From Orthonyx spaldingii (Eukaryota; Chordata; Aves; Passeriformes; Orthonychidae), in assembly GCA_013397795.1 (NCBI GenBank), contig VZTJ01003851.1, positions 548,324-612,323 on the forward strand: a stretch of 64,000 nt of DNA, read 5' to 3'. This document shows, piece by piece, positions 38,062 to 49,900 of the stretch. The notes beneath the pieces were generated by a model. It did not search any database. It was given only the letters and a program-made list of their open reading frames with translations, and was not told the DNA's origin. Position numbers and translations under genes: made by a program. Position 1 is the stretch's first letter, and each line of letters opens with the position of its first letter.

Positions 38062-40923
38062 TTAAATCGAAGCAACAGCAAGCCTACAGAAGGTTAGGAA
38101 AAAATTCATGTCTAAGAGTAGGTGCGTAAACTGCAATCCAGCTTTAGTAGTATATTTGAATCATTTTTTAGGGCAAAATTAAAAAGACACAACATGGACA
38201 CCTGTGTTGTCTGCTAATGGGAGAGAAATGCTGAGGACCAGTACAATAAAGTTCAGCCACCAGTGGTTTAATCTGGTCTGACTTCTCTTGGGAGATGAAG
38301 GCAAGTACTCGTGTTGTCAGGCACTGAGCAAACCTACACATTTCCTCTGAAATATTAGGTTTTTTCTTTTCTCTGAAATGCGTGACAATGTCAACACAAT
38401 ATTGATAGGATGCTAGGGTTGTCAGGCCAAAACCTGAGGTGAAGAGGTGGAACTAGCAATGCACATAGACTTCTAGTTATGGTGGTATAATCAGTACTGG
38501 AGGAAGAAAAGAAAAAGTAGTTTTTTACAGGGGCAGCAGGGCAAATAGAGAATCACTGTGTGTAATGCTTCAAAGTCAGCCACCCTGGAAAGAGTATTGC
38601 TATAATAAACACTTAGACTTTCTTGGGTACATAAGAATAAACTCACTCTCCATAGTTAAACGACAGGGTTTCAATAAACCACAAACCACACAAGACTTGC
38701 GTGCACAGGAATTTCAGACGTGCAGCGCAAATCAGAACAATCCCTGTTTGCTAATCAGTGCAGGATCATTAACTGTTCCTCTGGTGTAAAACGTTTTCTT
38801 GATTTATGTAGGAAAGCCCCTACTTCTCACCCTTGTCACTCGTTTTCAAATGGGAGCAAAACCAACACTTACTGATAAGTACAAATAGTTGAAAGAATTC
38901 CACAGAGGTTTAAATGTTAAAACAAATCTCCTCTATTGATGCAGGTAGGCTAGGTGTTCATGGGCTGAGTGACTGAGCCAAGGGAATTGTATTTAAACCT
39001 AAGAACATAATTATAACTTTCCTAATTATTTTCCTCTCATGTAGATACACACTAGAAGAGTGCAGGAACCAAACTGTTAAAAAGGGCTTGAGGTAATTAA
39101 TACTTCAAGTGAGAAATGTAGCCAGCAATATCATACTTTCTAATGGTGACTTCCTTACAGACAGCAACAACAACATGCACAAATGGTGTTCTGAAAGTGT
39201 TCCTGTAATGACCCTTTGATGAGCAATACAGAAACGTTATATGAACCTGGACGGCTACTTCCTGGCCCCTTTTTTTCTCAGAATTTCTGAAAAGCCCTAT
39301 TCTAGCTTTAATTCCATGCATTTACTTTTTGTAGCAGTTCAGTCCAGCATAGATGTACCATGGCCATCTTTTGGGGCAATTTCAGCTGCAGATAGAAGGC
39401 AGAAAGAGAGAGTAACACAAAAGCTTCTTCAACGCCCACATTGATAGCGTATTAAGCGGTAATTCTCATGACTGGTCTTATAGTTGATAAAAAGTCATGC
39501 TGCTCAGATCTACCATACTCCCAACCAAAATTAAAATAACTATTGTCCTTTACAAAGTTTTATTTTCTGTAAGGAAAAAACGATGCAAAAAGTTTCTTGC
39601 TGGGAAGTCAGTTGTGGGTAGATGTAGTGAAATAATACCTGTGCACTTTCAGTTGTTCCGGAGAATGGTCTGGCTGCTAAGTGACATGAGAAGATCTAAA
39701 TTTCACATTCTGTGTTGCTGGTGTCATATGATTCTGGACAAAATGTCTTTTTTTTGCTCTCATTTCTCTATCAAGAGGATAGGTTTGTTCTTGCACCATG
39801 AAAAATGAGGTTTTGTTTTATGGTTATACAGGAAAAGCAAAAAAACTCCTATTTCTTTCCCAAACCAAATTCCTCATCTTCCAAGCATAGTGTGGCCTGT
39901 GTACTGACTATTAAAGAGAGACAGGTGAGATTTCTACTGAGAGAAAGGGCACAGAGAAGGCTGATATAGCATTAACCAGTGCAGTAATTGTCCCTGGCTT
40001 CTGTTTGAGAAAAGTGCTCAGCAAATGAGATGCCAGCAGTTTTGTCATACGGCCATAGCTGGAAAGGAGGTGGCATTGCTGATTCAATGTCTGCCTTTCC
40101 TGAAGTGGATATTTTCACTTAAAGTATAATTTTCTAAATTTTTAGAGGAGTACTTTTGCTGTGGATATTTGTGAGACAAATGGAGAATTAGTGAGGAATG
40201 ACAGTTTGGTGATGCCTCTTAATCTAACACACACTTGCTGAGCACAGAAATGTTTGCTGTCATTGAGGGAGTAACTAAACAGGTGAGATAAAGTTAAGTG
40301 ATGCTTAAATGCCAGTAATGCACAGCCCATAGATGATGGGAAGAATTTCTGCTTGGAGGCATATTAGATCAGCATGCTCACATCAGCAAAACCTAGTAGG
40401 TCACACATCAGACTCATTCTGGATCCAAACAAATGCACCAGACAGCAGAGGAGCTGCAGTTTTGCCATACAGAAGTTCAGCATGGTAATGCTAGAAAGGC
40501 TTATCCGTAAATTAGTGATGTGGAGTTCTGATATGCTTCAGATAAAAAGACAGAGTCATGACTTTGGGCATAGCTATCTAAATAGAGACAATGCTATACA
40601 AAAACTGGTCTATTCTGTCAGACCTGCACCTAGCTGCTTCCTTGTGATTGCTAACCCTGCAGCTTCAGTGCAGCTAAGTAGAAAAGCTGTAGTCAAATAC
40701 ACCAGACTTATTCTGATGTAATTCCTCAGCTGTGTTTCAAGACAGGCTGAGGACCAGCCACAAGAGGGGTAAGGTGGAGTGAGATACACCTTTCCAAGGA
40801 GTCCCACAAGTCAAAGGGGCTGTGACTCAGAGTCACCATCCCAGCATCTGTCTGAATGGCTGTGCTCCACCTCCTGCATCTCTGAAGTGTCCAGGCAGCA
40901 CATGTTACATCCATGCACCCCAC
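38062..40923. other. Non-coding stretch, no gene seen
   Basis: No repeat family recognised. Open frames here reach 103-115 codons (39497-39808, 40374-40721), none with a domain or a splice context that would support an exon. Confidence 0.5.
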
Positions 40924-41143
40924 AGATATATATAGATATAGATGATATAGATATAGATAGATATATAGATAGATATAGATATAGATATAGATATAGATAT
41001 AGATATAGATATAGATATAGATATAGATATAGATATAGATTAGATATAGATATAGATATAGATATAGATATAGATATAGATATAGATATAGATATAGATA
41101 TAGATATAGATATAGATATATAGATATATTAGATATAGATATA
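40924..41143. repeat. (ATATAG)n hexanucleotide microsatellite
   Basis: About 220 bases of ATATAG/GATATA units. The edges are irregular (GATGATATAG, GATAGATATATAG on the left; ATATATAGATATATTAGA on the right). The core is nearly pure, in two blocks split at 41040-41041 where a single A is missing (GATTAGATA instead of GATATAGATA). The plus frame reads as alternating Tyr-Arg and, after the break, Asp-Ile, which has no coding meaning. Likely to be highly variable in length. Confidence 0.97.
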
Positions 41144-41929
41144 CTGTAACACTAGATGGTCCTTAAATGTCCGGTACCCTCACTACAAAACACATCAAGG
41201 AGTAATCTTGCAACTTACCATAGGATCTGGTTTTGTACTTTACAAACTCCGTGGTGAGTGATAACAGAGTAAAGCAGGCTGCATATGGTAAGTCTCAAAC
41301 TTCACCTCATTCACTGCAACTTCCCAAAGGCTTCCTGGATACCCCTCTTGTTCATTTGGGATGCAAATGGGGCTCCACATTGAGGGAAAAGGAAATTTGG
41401 AGCTAGTGAAGCACATAATCCTGACATGGAGGTGGAAAAATTTGTTTAAATCTCTGAAGTTTCTTTGTTGAACTTTTCATGAGGAGGGAGGTTAACCAAA
41501 TGCTTCTCTGTGTTTTGTACTGGAAGTGAAAAAACTACTGTTGTTCTGTTCCAGCACAGCTTCTTGAAAGCAAGCATGCCACACCTTAGGGCTATTGTTC
41601 AGACTCGTTAAAGAAAGGCTCTATTCTCTCCTCTCCCCTGTGAAAATATAAGTTGTCTCTGCTTGAAAATCATCAATACTGTGCATCAAAGGATTTACCC
41701 CAGCTGCCTCAAATCCAACTCCAGTGAGAAGCCTGGTGCTGCTATGTTAACGAAAAAGGAGCTGGAGTCTGTTTAAGGCTTTTCAGCTGTGTAAGCAAAA
41801 CTGGATACTGTTGCCTCAAAGGTGAGGACAAAATAACTTGACAGGTCAGAGAATCAACGTGGTACCTTCCCTTCCTCCACTACCCTCATACTCCCCACTC
41901 TGAGTAGACCTCTCAAGAGCCCTGGCCAG

Positions 41930-42115
41930 CTGAGTGAGCAGTGGTCCCTTGTCTGCCTTTCCAGCTGGGGCTGGGGCTGGGGTTCTCTCTGCACCCCAAC
42001 AGTGTGCTGCTCTCAGCACTGGGCCTGCAGCCAGCACTGATGCTCAGGTCCCACCTGCCCAGGATGGGGCCATGGCTTCATCCTGTATCCTGCCAGCCCC
42101 GGGGGAGTACCAGCT
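41930..42115. other. Isolated GC-rich pocket, not a CpG island
   Basis: About 190 bases of clearly higher GC than the AT-rich surroundings, including three exact CTGGGG units at 41965-41982 and CCCCGGGGG near 42098. CpG dinucleotides are almost absent, so it is not a CpG-island promoter. Two plus frames (80 and 109 codons) and one minus frame stay open, which reflects the low stop density of GC-rich DNA. It could be an unrecognised GC-rich repeat or a buried exon; nothing in the translation is familiar. Confidence 0.5.
41965..41982. repeat. (CTGGGG)3
   Basis: Three exact tandem hexamers. G-runs of four could contribute to a G-quadruplex, with a fourth run not cleanly present. Confidence 0.85.
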
Positions 42116-45100
42116 ATACACTCCTAGCAGTAAAACAGGGAGCAAAGTCTGCACTGTCTCAATTGATGGGTGTTAACGTAGAAGCTCCATCCAGACACAC
42201 TGTTTGCAGAGGGTTTAAAATAGCCAGTGCTATGTTGCACACAGATTGGCCATATGAGACCTTTCTCTAGGAAAATAGCTGCCCTTCAGGACTTTTATAT
42301 CTCAGAAATTATGTGAAACAATGTAAGTTCATTTGTGACTCCTTAAGAATACAACATGCAGTTCCTACTTATCAGAGAAATACAGTTCTCCTGGGAGACA
42401 TTAGCCAATATGGAAAATATTGTAATTTTATTGTCCTAAACATATTTTTCAGAAATTTAGAAATTAAAAATAGAGGAAAAATTACTGAGAAAGCATGCTT
42501 TTCCCTGTTTTCCATGTTGCTAGCTAAACTTTGTGTATTTTTTGCTTGTATGTGAATGTATAGGTGTGTGTGTTCCTTTGTATGAATAACATACATAGCA
42601 AATCCACACTTCCTGTTAAAATTTTCAGTCAAATAAAAATACTGGTAAAATGCAATAAAAATGAAACACTTTATACTCTATTAGATTCTTGATTATTTTT
42701 TCAATAATTTGAGTGGGTTTTTTGAAGAGGTTTGAACTTGAGATATTTTGTTATATTTTTGTATATAACCATAAGAATGCAAGGAGGTGTTTTTTTATTA
42801 TGATCTGTTTTCAAAAATATATTCCTTTATGTTTTCTAATTACATGCATAAAAAAAAGGAAGAAGGAAATATGTTCTAATTATATAGAACAACTTTCTTT
42901 TGAATTGAGAGTGGAAGAGAAATGCATTCATGGTACTATAAAATATATGTCAGGCAATTATATCATCAGGACTTCTTTTTCTGTATAACTTACGTTCTAT
43001 GGAAATGGAATAATTATGATATCATGACTTTTTGTTGTTAATTAGAAAATTAGTCTTCTGTTTGCGTAATTGCAAAGATAATCTCTTTTATTGGATCTTT
43101 CTATAATAAGTATTAGAAGTAATTATAAGAGAAGGAAAAAATAGCTTATTTGCAAAATAAAAAAGGCAGTAGTGCTGCTTTGCTATGCATCATATAAGAC
43201 ACAGAAGATGCCTCTTACGTAATGGTTTCAAATTCAGATTATATTTGAAAAGCACAGAAAAAAAAACCCACTTCATACTTTAATTATAGGAAGGCTTGAT
43301 GATTTCAATTACACATGAGGTTCCATGCAAAACTAGAAAGGACACGATCTTTTGCTAATTATTCAGACCAAATGCTAATATCCCCATTAACAGCAGAACA
43401 AGGCACAAATTCAGAACAGCCTTAAATATGACACTGGTGTTCAGGCTTTTTGAAAATGGACAATATAGCTGTAAAACAGTTAAATGGTATGATGCGAGAG
43501 TTTGAAAGCATGCAATGGATGTGTCAATCCCTTGCACTGAGTCTGAGCATGAGGAAAGTGAGACACAAATATATCCACAGTCTGAGATGTCTCCTTGGAC
43601 ATCTGTTAGAGCTGGACCCTGGGCTTTTAGCATTCACTCTCTGAGTAAGAAAAGGCAACAGGTATAAGCCAACCCCTATGTTTGCAATGTGTCCTTGGTC
43701 AATGGTTCTAGGTGGTTAAACCAGAAAGGAAAACAAAAACTGCCTTGTAGATTTTCTGAGTCACATGCTCCTTATATTGAGACAGTCTTGTACAAAATCT
43801 GTGCATAATAAATTATCAGGATATAATGTAGTAGTCTTTGCTCTACTTCTTTTAGCATAACTTACAAGTATAATTCAGACAAAATCCGTATTTGTGGGGA
43901 GATGCAACACTACTAAAAGTAGGAAAATTCTTACTTTGCTATATTTCTTCTTTATAATTTGATGAGAAAAAAACTAGTTTATTATGCCTGATTTGCATGA
44001 AGTTTTGTATTAGATGAACAGTTGATCTCTGAATAAAAAAAAGGAATGAAGCTGAATACCTCTCACATTAGTAATCTTTCTTGTATTTTTGATGTCATTA
44101 ATAAATATTTACAGATGTTCAGCCAAGAGTACGTAGCCTGATGATTACAGTTCTATTTTAAGATTCAACCTTGTAAAAACTTCCAAGTGGACATCCTACT
44201 TACTAATGCAACCATTTCAAATTGATATGTTATGGTAGTGAGAGGCATGGCCACTGCTTACATGTTTGCAGTTCAAGTCCTCAGACCAAAATAAGTCATT
44301 AGTTGCAATAGAACATTCCTTTGATTAAGGTTTTGTTATAATTTGATACCAAATCAAGAAATTAAACTCTTACCTCGACCTTAGGAAAAGTGCTCCTTGT
44401 ATAAAATTAGTCAGTTGTGAGCAGTCTTTCCATATCAAAATATGAAAACTCAGTTAGTGCCACATTCAACAAAATTAGCTGTTTAAACAGCTGCATTAAA
44501 TAAGAATCAGTTCCAGCTTACCGATTCTTTGTTCTCATGTTTCTTTTTCTTTGGGAGAAAACTACATCAGACTTTGTTATATCTCATTTAATTTTCCATT
44601 TAAAAAACACATTTTGTTTTTCTATGTTGAAACTGGTCTATGAAAGCATTGCTTGGCACCCTTTTTCTCCTTATCCTCGTCTTGAAGCAGAATGTATTTA
44701 CATCACTCACAGCCCATATAGCCCTCAGGACAGGATTTCAGGAGTGAGCCAGTAGCTCAGCACAGGTGTGAAACAGGGCTTGGTTTAGCCTCTGTGCTCT
44801 CTGGCTGCTGCACTGCAGTTAGATCCCTAAAGACACAAATGCTCCTCTTGACCTAAATGATCTTTCCTTTTGCAAGGTATAATATGGCAACTATAGTTCA
44901 TTGCCCTGGAGTAGAGGTCCCTGTCTGGTCTACTTCGGAGGCCATTTGGAAGATGAGAGACAGAAAGGTCAATGCTGTCTCTACTCTGAGGCATATTTTG
45001 GGAAACTCACTGAAAACTGAGGAAACATTGAAAAATGTGTGTTTGACTGCCAGAAAAGGGATCCTGATTTCACATCAACCTGACTGCATAGTTTTAAACT

Positions 45101-46295
45101 GGAGAAAGTCTCTGAAAATAGGAAGTGTGTCAATCCCCTACAGCATGTCACCATGCCAATGCTCGGAGCTCTCAAGAAAGAAACTCCAGTTCTCTTCTGG
45201 GGGAATCAATGCCATCTGACCTTTTAGGGGAGAATTCAAACACCAGACAGCACTCCCAGTTAACTCTGTGGTGTTGTTGTATTGCACCATTGTGCCTAAA
45301 CCTGCAGGAACACAAACATGTACATCTTACTCCAGGAAGTTCCATCCTCTGAGTCAAAAGGTGATTTTGACCCTCTGGCTCACTGAGTGGGAGGATTCAG
45401 ACCGAGAAGGTGGGATTGCTGTACTTGGAAGGGATTTCTTTATAAACTTCTGAAATTTATGTTTGCTTTTCTTGCAAGTACTGAAACTTTTCCTCCAGGA
45501 TGAACAGAAGCTTTATGCAGGGCAGAGGGAAACTGGTTTTATTTGAGAAAAATAGAAATATTAATTCTGTATTCATCTTAAACAACATTGTCTTCAAACT
45601 GCTGACCTCTATTACATATCCTTACATACAATTCAGCAAAGTCTTACACCCACATGAGATTTACATATCTTTTAGTTCCAGATGAAGATGTATGTCTATT
45701 TTTTGTGTGAAGGCTGCTATTATTTCTATCATCTGGTTCTATAAAGCAGCTTAACTGTTTTTGCCTTCTTTTCATATGTATTGGTAAAACAGAACTGCTC
45801 TTGCACTCACTGGCTAAAGTGATTCTCATAACCAGCAATACTGTTCAAAGATATTAGAATTGTTTAGAGCTATATGAATGTTTGTGAATTTGGTCCAAAT
45901 GTGTACAGATCTGTCAAAATGTATTTAATATGTTTGTGTCTTCTAGGGAAAGAAAAAAACGCAACAAAACCCACCTCAGTTTAAAGCACAATTCTCCTTT
46001 GAAGTTAAACACCTTTTTTAAAAATACCATAGGATTTTGTGTTTACTTTCAGTGATTCCATGCTCTTTACAAGCAATAAGATTTTCTTTTCTTAACTGCC
46101 ACCAATGAACTCAATGTGTTCTCTGAGCTCTTTTCTTTTCTTGCATTGTTAACAATAAAGGGTCTCTAAACAAATTAGGCCACTGCTACATCTGAATAAA
46201 ACCCTGGTATTCAAATCACACCCTCAGTGAAAGCCACTCAGCCTCATTGCCCTTAATGCTTTTGAACAGGTTTTCAAGAAAAAATTTTACTAAAG

Positions 46296-46316
46296 CAAAC
46301 AAACAAACAAACAAAC
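46296..46316. repeat. (CAAA)5 microsatellite
   Basis: Five perfect CAAA units and one further C. Confidence 0.9.
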
Positions 46317-46734
46317 ACAGCAAGCTGTTAATGACCAAGATCTTCACCCTTTCCCATTACCCATTACCATGGTATTTAAGTCCGGCACAGAATTGTAAGT
46401 GAGGAGTTCTAGCAATTCAAATCTGCAGTCACACTCACAAATAAGACTTTAAGGGTTTTCTTGCTTTTTTTCTGTATTGCATTTCTATTTCAGGGAAATA
46501 GTATTAGCATACAACACAAGGCTGGATAAGTATTTTGGGCTGAGACCTCTTTACTCATCAAAGTATTTCATTGTCTGTGCCCTTCCAGCTTCCCAGAGAA
46601 GTGTCCTGATATGTTGTGACTGGAAAGAAAAGAAAAAAAGAGAGGAAAGAAAATGTATTAGAAATATCTGATTAGGTGATCCATAGCCAAGGGTGTTCAG
46701 AATATTTACTCCTTTCTTTAAATCTCTTGAAAAA

Positions 46735-46962
46735 TCATAGAATCACAGAATGGTTTGCATTGGGAGGGAGCTTAAAAATAATCTAGTCCAACTCCCCTGT
46801 CATGGGCAAGTTGTTCAAAGCCCCATCCAGCCTGGCCTTGAACACTTTGAGGGATGGGGCATCCACAGCTTCTCTGGGCAACCTGTGCCAGTGCCTCACC
46901 ACCCTCACAAAAAATATTTTCTTCCGAATATCTAATATTTACCTCTTTCAGTTTAAAGCCAT
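46735..46962 (-). mobile_element. CR1 LINE 3' tail, antisense
   Basis: Begins on the plus strand with TCATAGAATCACAGAATGGT, the antisense of the CR1 octamer tail. It continues AGTCCAACTCCCCTGTCATG, CCCATCCAGCCTGGCCTTGA, GGGATGGGGCATCCACAGCT, TCTCTGGGCAACCTGTGCCA, and ends at CTCTTTCAGTTTAAAGCC. This is a third CR1 subfamily in the window and the best preserved copy. The open frames of 61-109 codons across it are remnants of the element's own C-terminal coding region or antisense shadows. Confidence 0.95.
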
Positions 46963-49900
46963 ATATGTCTTTTACACATATGTAGATACAAAAAAATGGC
47001 CAATATTTACAGACAGAGTGTTTATAGGCATCCATGATAAAATGATTATCTTTTATCAAATTGTGCCACAAATCCTTGTGTTTTCATTACATGCAGACTG
47101 GGTACTTCCATACACAGTGCGTTCAGAATAAACCTCATGCCTCTTGAAACAAACAATAGGAATAAATTCCTGTCATATCATGGAAATACTATGCTGAACT
47201 CTTGAAAAAACTAAAACCTATTATCTCTCAGTGAAATTTAAATCAGTAATTCATTTTTATAAGTCTAAGTTTTAAGGCATGAACACACAAATAAATATAA
47301 CTGAGGAAGAGTGGCTAGCATTTGATTTTTTCCACAGCATTGTGAATGTGCTGCTGTTTATCACAAAATGCTAATGGCCTCAATACCCCATCCACAGAAT
47401 AGATCTGAATAAGAACAAGCTAAACAAACTTCAGCTGGTCAGCATCTGTTTTCAACGTACTTGATCAGATGCATGACTAGTCTGAATTCAAACAATCACT
47501 CTCTTTCTTCAGGGAATTAAGGGTCAGCAAACCTTTTAAAATATTTAAATTACAGAGGGTTTGTTGTTAATTGTACTAAGAATTCTATACAGCATATTAT
47601 CTCTAGCTATTCTTTTATTTGCAGTTTAATTCTAATAGCTTCTTCATTTGTCTTCCAAGTAACCTTCAGTGAAATAATAAATTCCCCATGAGTTCCTCAG
47701 GCATTTTGTTGTTCTTGCAGAAAAGAAGTCAACACTAGAAGTTGCATCTGAATCTGTATCAAATATGCATTTGGGAACATTCCCCAGAGCTCTGAAACAC
47801 AATCCTATTTTATTCTACATATAGTCTTGATATTGATAATTAATGGGTGCTTTGTCTATGTAAACATGAGAAAGAAGTCTCTTTGGAGGTATGCAAGGCA
47901 GCAATCTGGGTCAAATTTGCCTCTTGTATGTATTTACATGAATTCTATTAACTAAGTGCAAGAAAACCACAAGTGCACATTGCATTTGAGCTTATGGATT
48001 CACAGCATCTTCGCAGGGATGGAGCAAACTGCCTATGATAACATATTTTAAAAGTGTCTCCAATATGGAATATTTTTGAGGCCTTTTTTGGCTACCAATG
48101 TGTCAGGGTTTTTATACAATTTAAGAATCTTTGTAGACTGCAGACTTGCTTTCCCCACACCCCTTAATTATAATCTGTGAAATGCAACTAAAAAGGGGGC
48201 AAGGTTGAGACTAAGTGAAGGGGACAAGCTGAACTGAAGACAATGCTTCATTTTGAAGACCAACCATCCCTCTTGAGAACTACAACTACTTTGTGTCTGC
48301 TCCTCTCCACATTGCCTTTCCCGATTTTAATGGCGTTTTACAGCTTTGCAGAGGGCTAAGTTTAGCTTTAAGACAGCCCAGCTCTGGTTTTAAGGGTGAG
48401 ATAAAGAGCAAAAGATACTATTGACAAGAATTACGTTGTTTCTATGGAAAACTAATTAATGGTTGCAGAGGTGGCAGAGGACATACATTTTGATACCCAG
48501 ATGATTCGCTTATGCCCAGACAGGCTGTGCCAGTGCAGGTTATTGTTAGTGTCATATCAGATCTGCTGTCAAATCACTGCCCAGTTCTCACCTTTCTGCT
48601 AGAAATAAAGCAGGAGCAGGCTGTCTCCCCTCTTACACTGACACCTGGTTCAGGCAGCCCACATAAAGAGGAAAAGAGGTGTGTAATATTATGCAGCACA
48701 AGGGAGTCTTCATTTGAACATCTATCTGCATCAATCCAGCTAATTCCAGCTAATGTGCTCTTGGGTTTTATTCCACATTTCCCATTTATTTTCTCTTCAC
48801 CTGGTTGAATGAGATTATTCTCAGTAAGTGAGGTGTCAGGTCAGACATCAGAACATGCTCAAAAACATGAAAGCTTTATGTGCCCCATGGTGGGATCTAG
48901 AAAGGGAGGGTAGGTGTTTGTTCACAGGAGATTTTGTAATCAGTAAATCTAGTCACTCTGAACTAATTGCTTTTTCATAATCATGGTGTATAAAATGGAA
49001 CAATTCCAGCTTTACACAAGCCTCAGTAAAATTTGTTGTATTGTATTGTATTTATTTAAAAAGTCTACTCAGCGTAAATGCTAAAAGTTCATGTTTACAT
49101 AGGAGATGTGGAGACTGAATTTTCCATTGGCAAGCTGTGCATTTAATCCTTGTTCACAGAATACGAAGAAGAATAAGTGATATATATCTAATAGTTGGGA
49201 TGAAGGACAAAAGTAAGTGTGTAGCTTTGCATGGAAAATATATGCAAGTTTTAGAGTTTTCAGCAGGTGTTACTTCCATCATGCAACCAGAATCCACATA
49301 AGTGCTATACTGTGTAAACTTATCTCCTTCTTGGAGCTCCACTTTTAATGTTAATATAAACAACCTCACAGTAACATAAACCAGAGCATAGTGTTTCTCC
49401 CGTGCATGGCTATTCTTCCAGTTTTTCCTTGCAAGACCATTTTTTTTTTCTCTTTGGGCCAGGTTATGTCAAGGTCTTTGCTACTGCTTGTTTTGAGGTA
49501 ACAGGAACTGATTTCAAAGCGAGTCAGACAAAATGGCTTTGCATCTCTCCACAGGGAGTTACTATTTGACATGTCAAAGAGCTAGCAAAGAGCTCAGGGC
49601 TGAAAACTGGCAAGGGGGGTGAATAGAAAGCACTCAAAAGAGTGGGGTATAAAATAAAGATGAATGTTTTTTTCAAAAACTCAGAGCTATATCATTTATA
49701 AAAGAACTCTGAATGAAGCCACTTTCTGCTTTGCCTTACATGCAAGCAATGCCATGTGGGACATTTCCCATTCCTTTGGCAGTCTGGAAAGCTGAGGCAA
49801 TATATCCCATTGATTCCAGCACTGAGCTGCCTCCTGCTTCAGAAAAGCCTGAGGGAAGGACACTGCTGCAGCTGCCAACTGAGCTTGATAGCCAGAGGGA

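Larger units (their letters stand above)
41144..46734. other. Non-coding stretch with a GC-rich pocket
   Basis: Very AT-rich at 42300-43300, without repeats I recognise. The GC-rich pocket at 41930-42115 and the AAAC microsatellite at 46296-46316 are listed separately. Overlapping open frames on both strands at 44857-45357 (up to 120 codons) have no domain. Confidence 0.5.

Noticed and set aside
40779..41123. Open frame encoding Tyr-Arg and Asp-Ile dipeptide repeats
   Set aside because: Produced by the ATATAG microsatellite, with the change of dipeptide caused by a one-base deletion.
44225..44290. tRNA-like or SINE-like box B (GTTCAAGTCC)
   Set aside because: The flanking bases do not form a T-arm stem and there is no matching acceptor stem.
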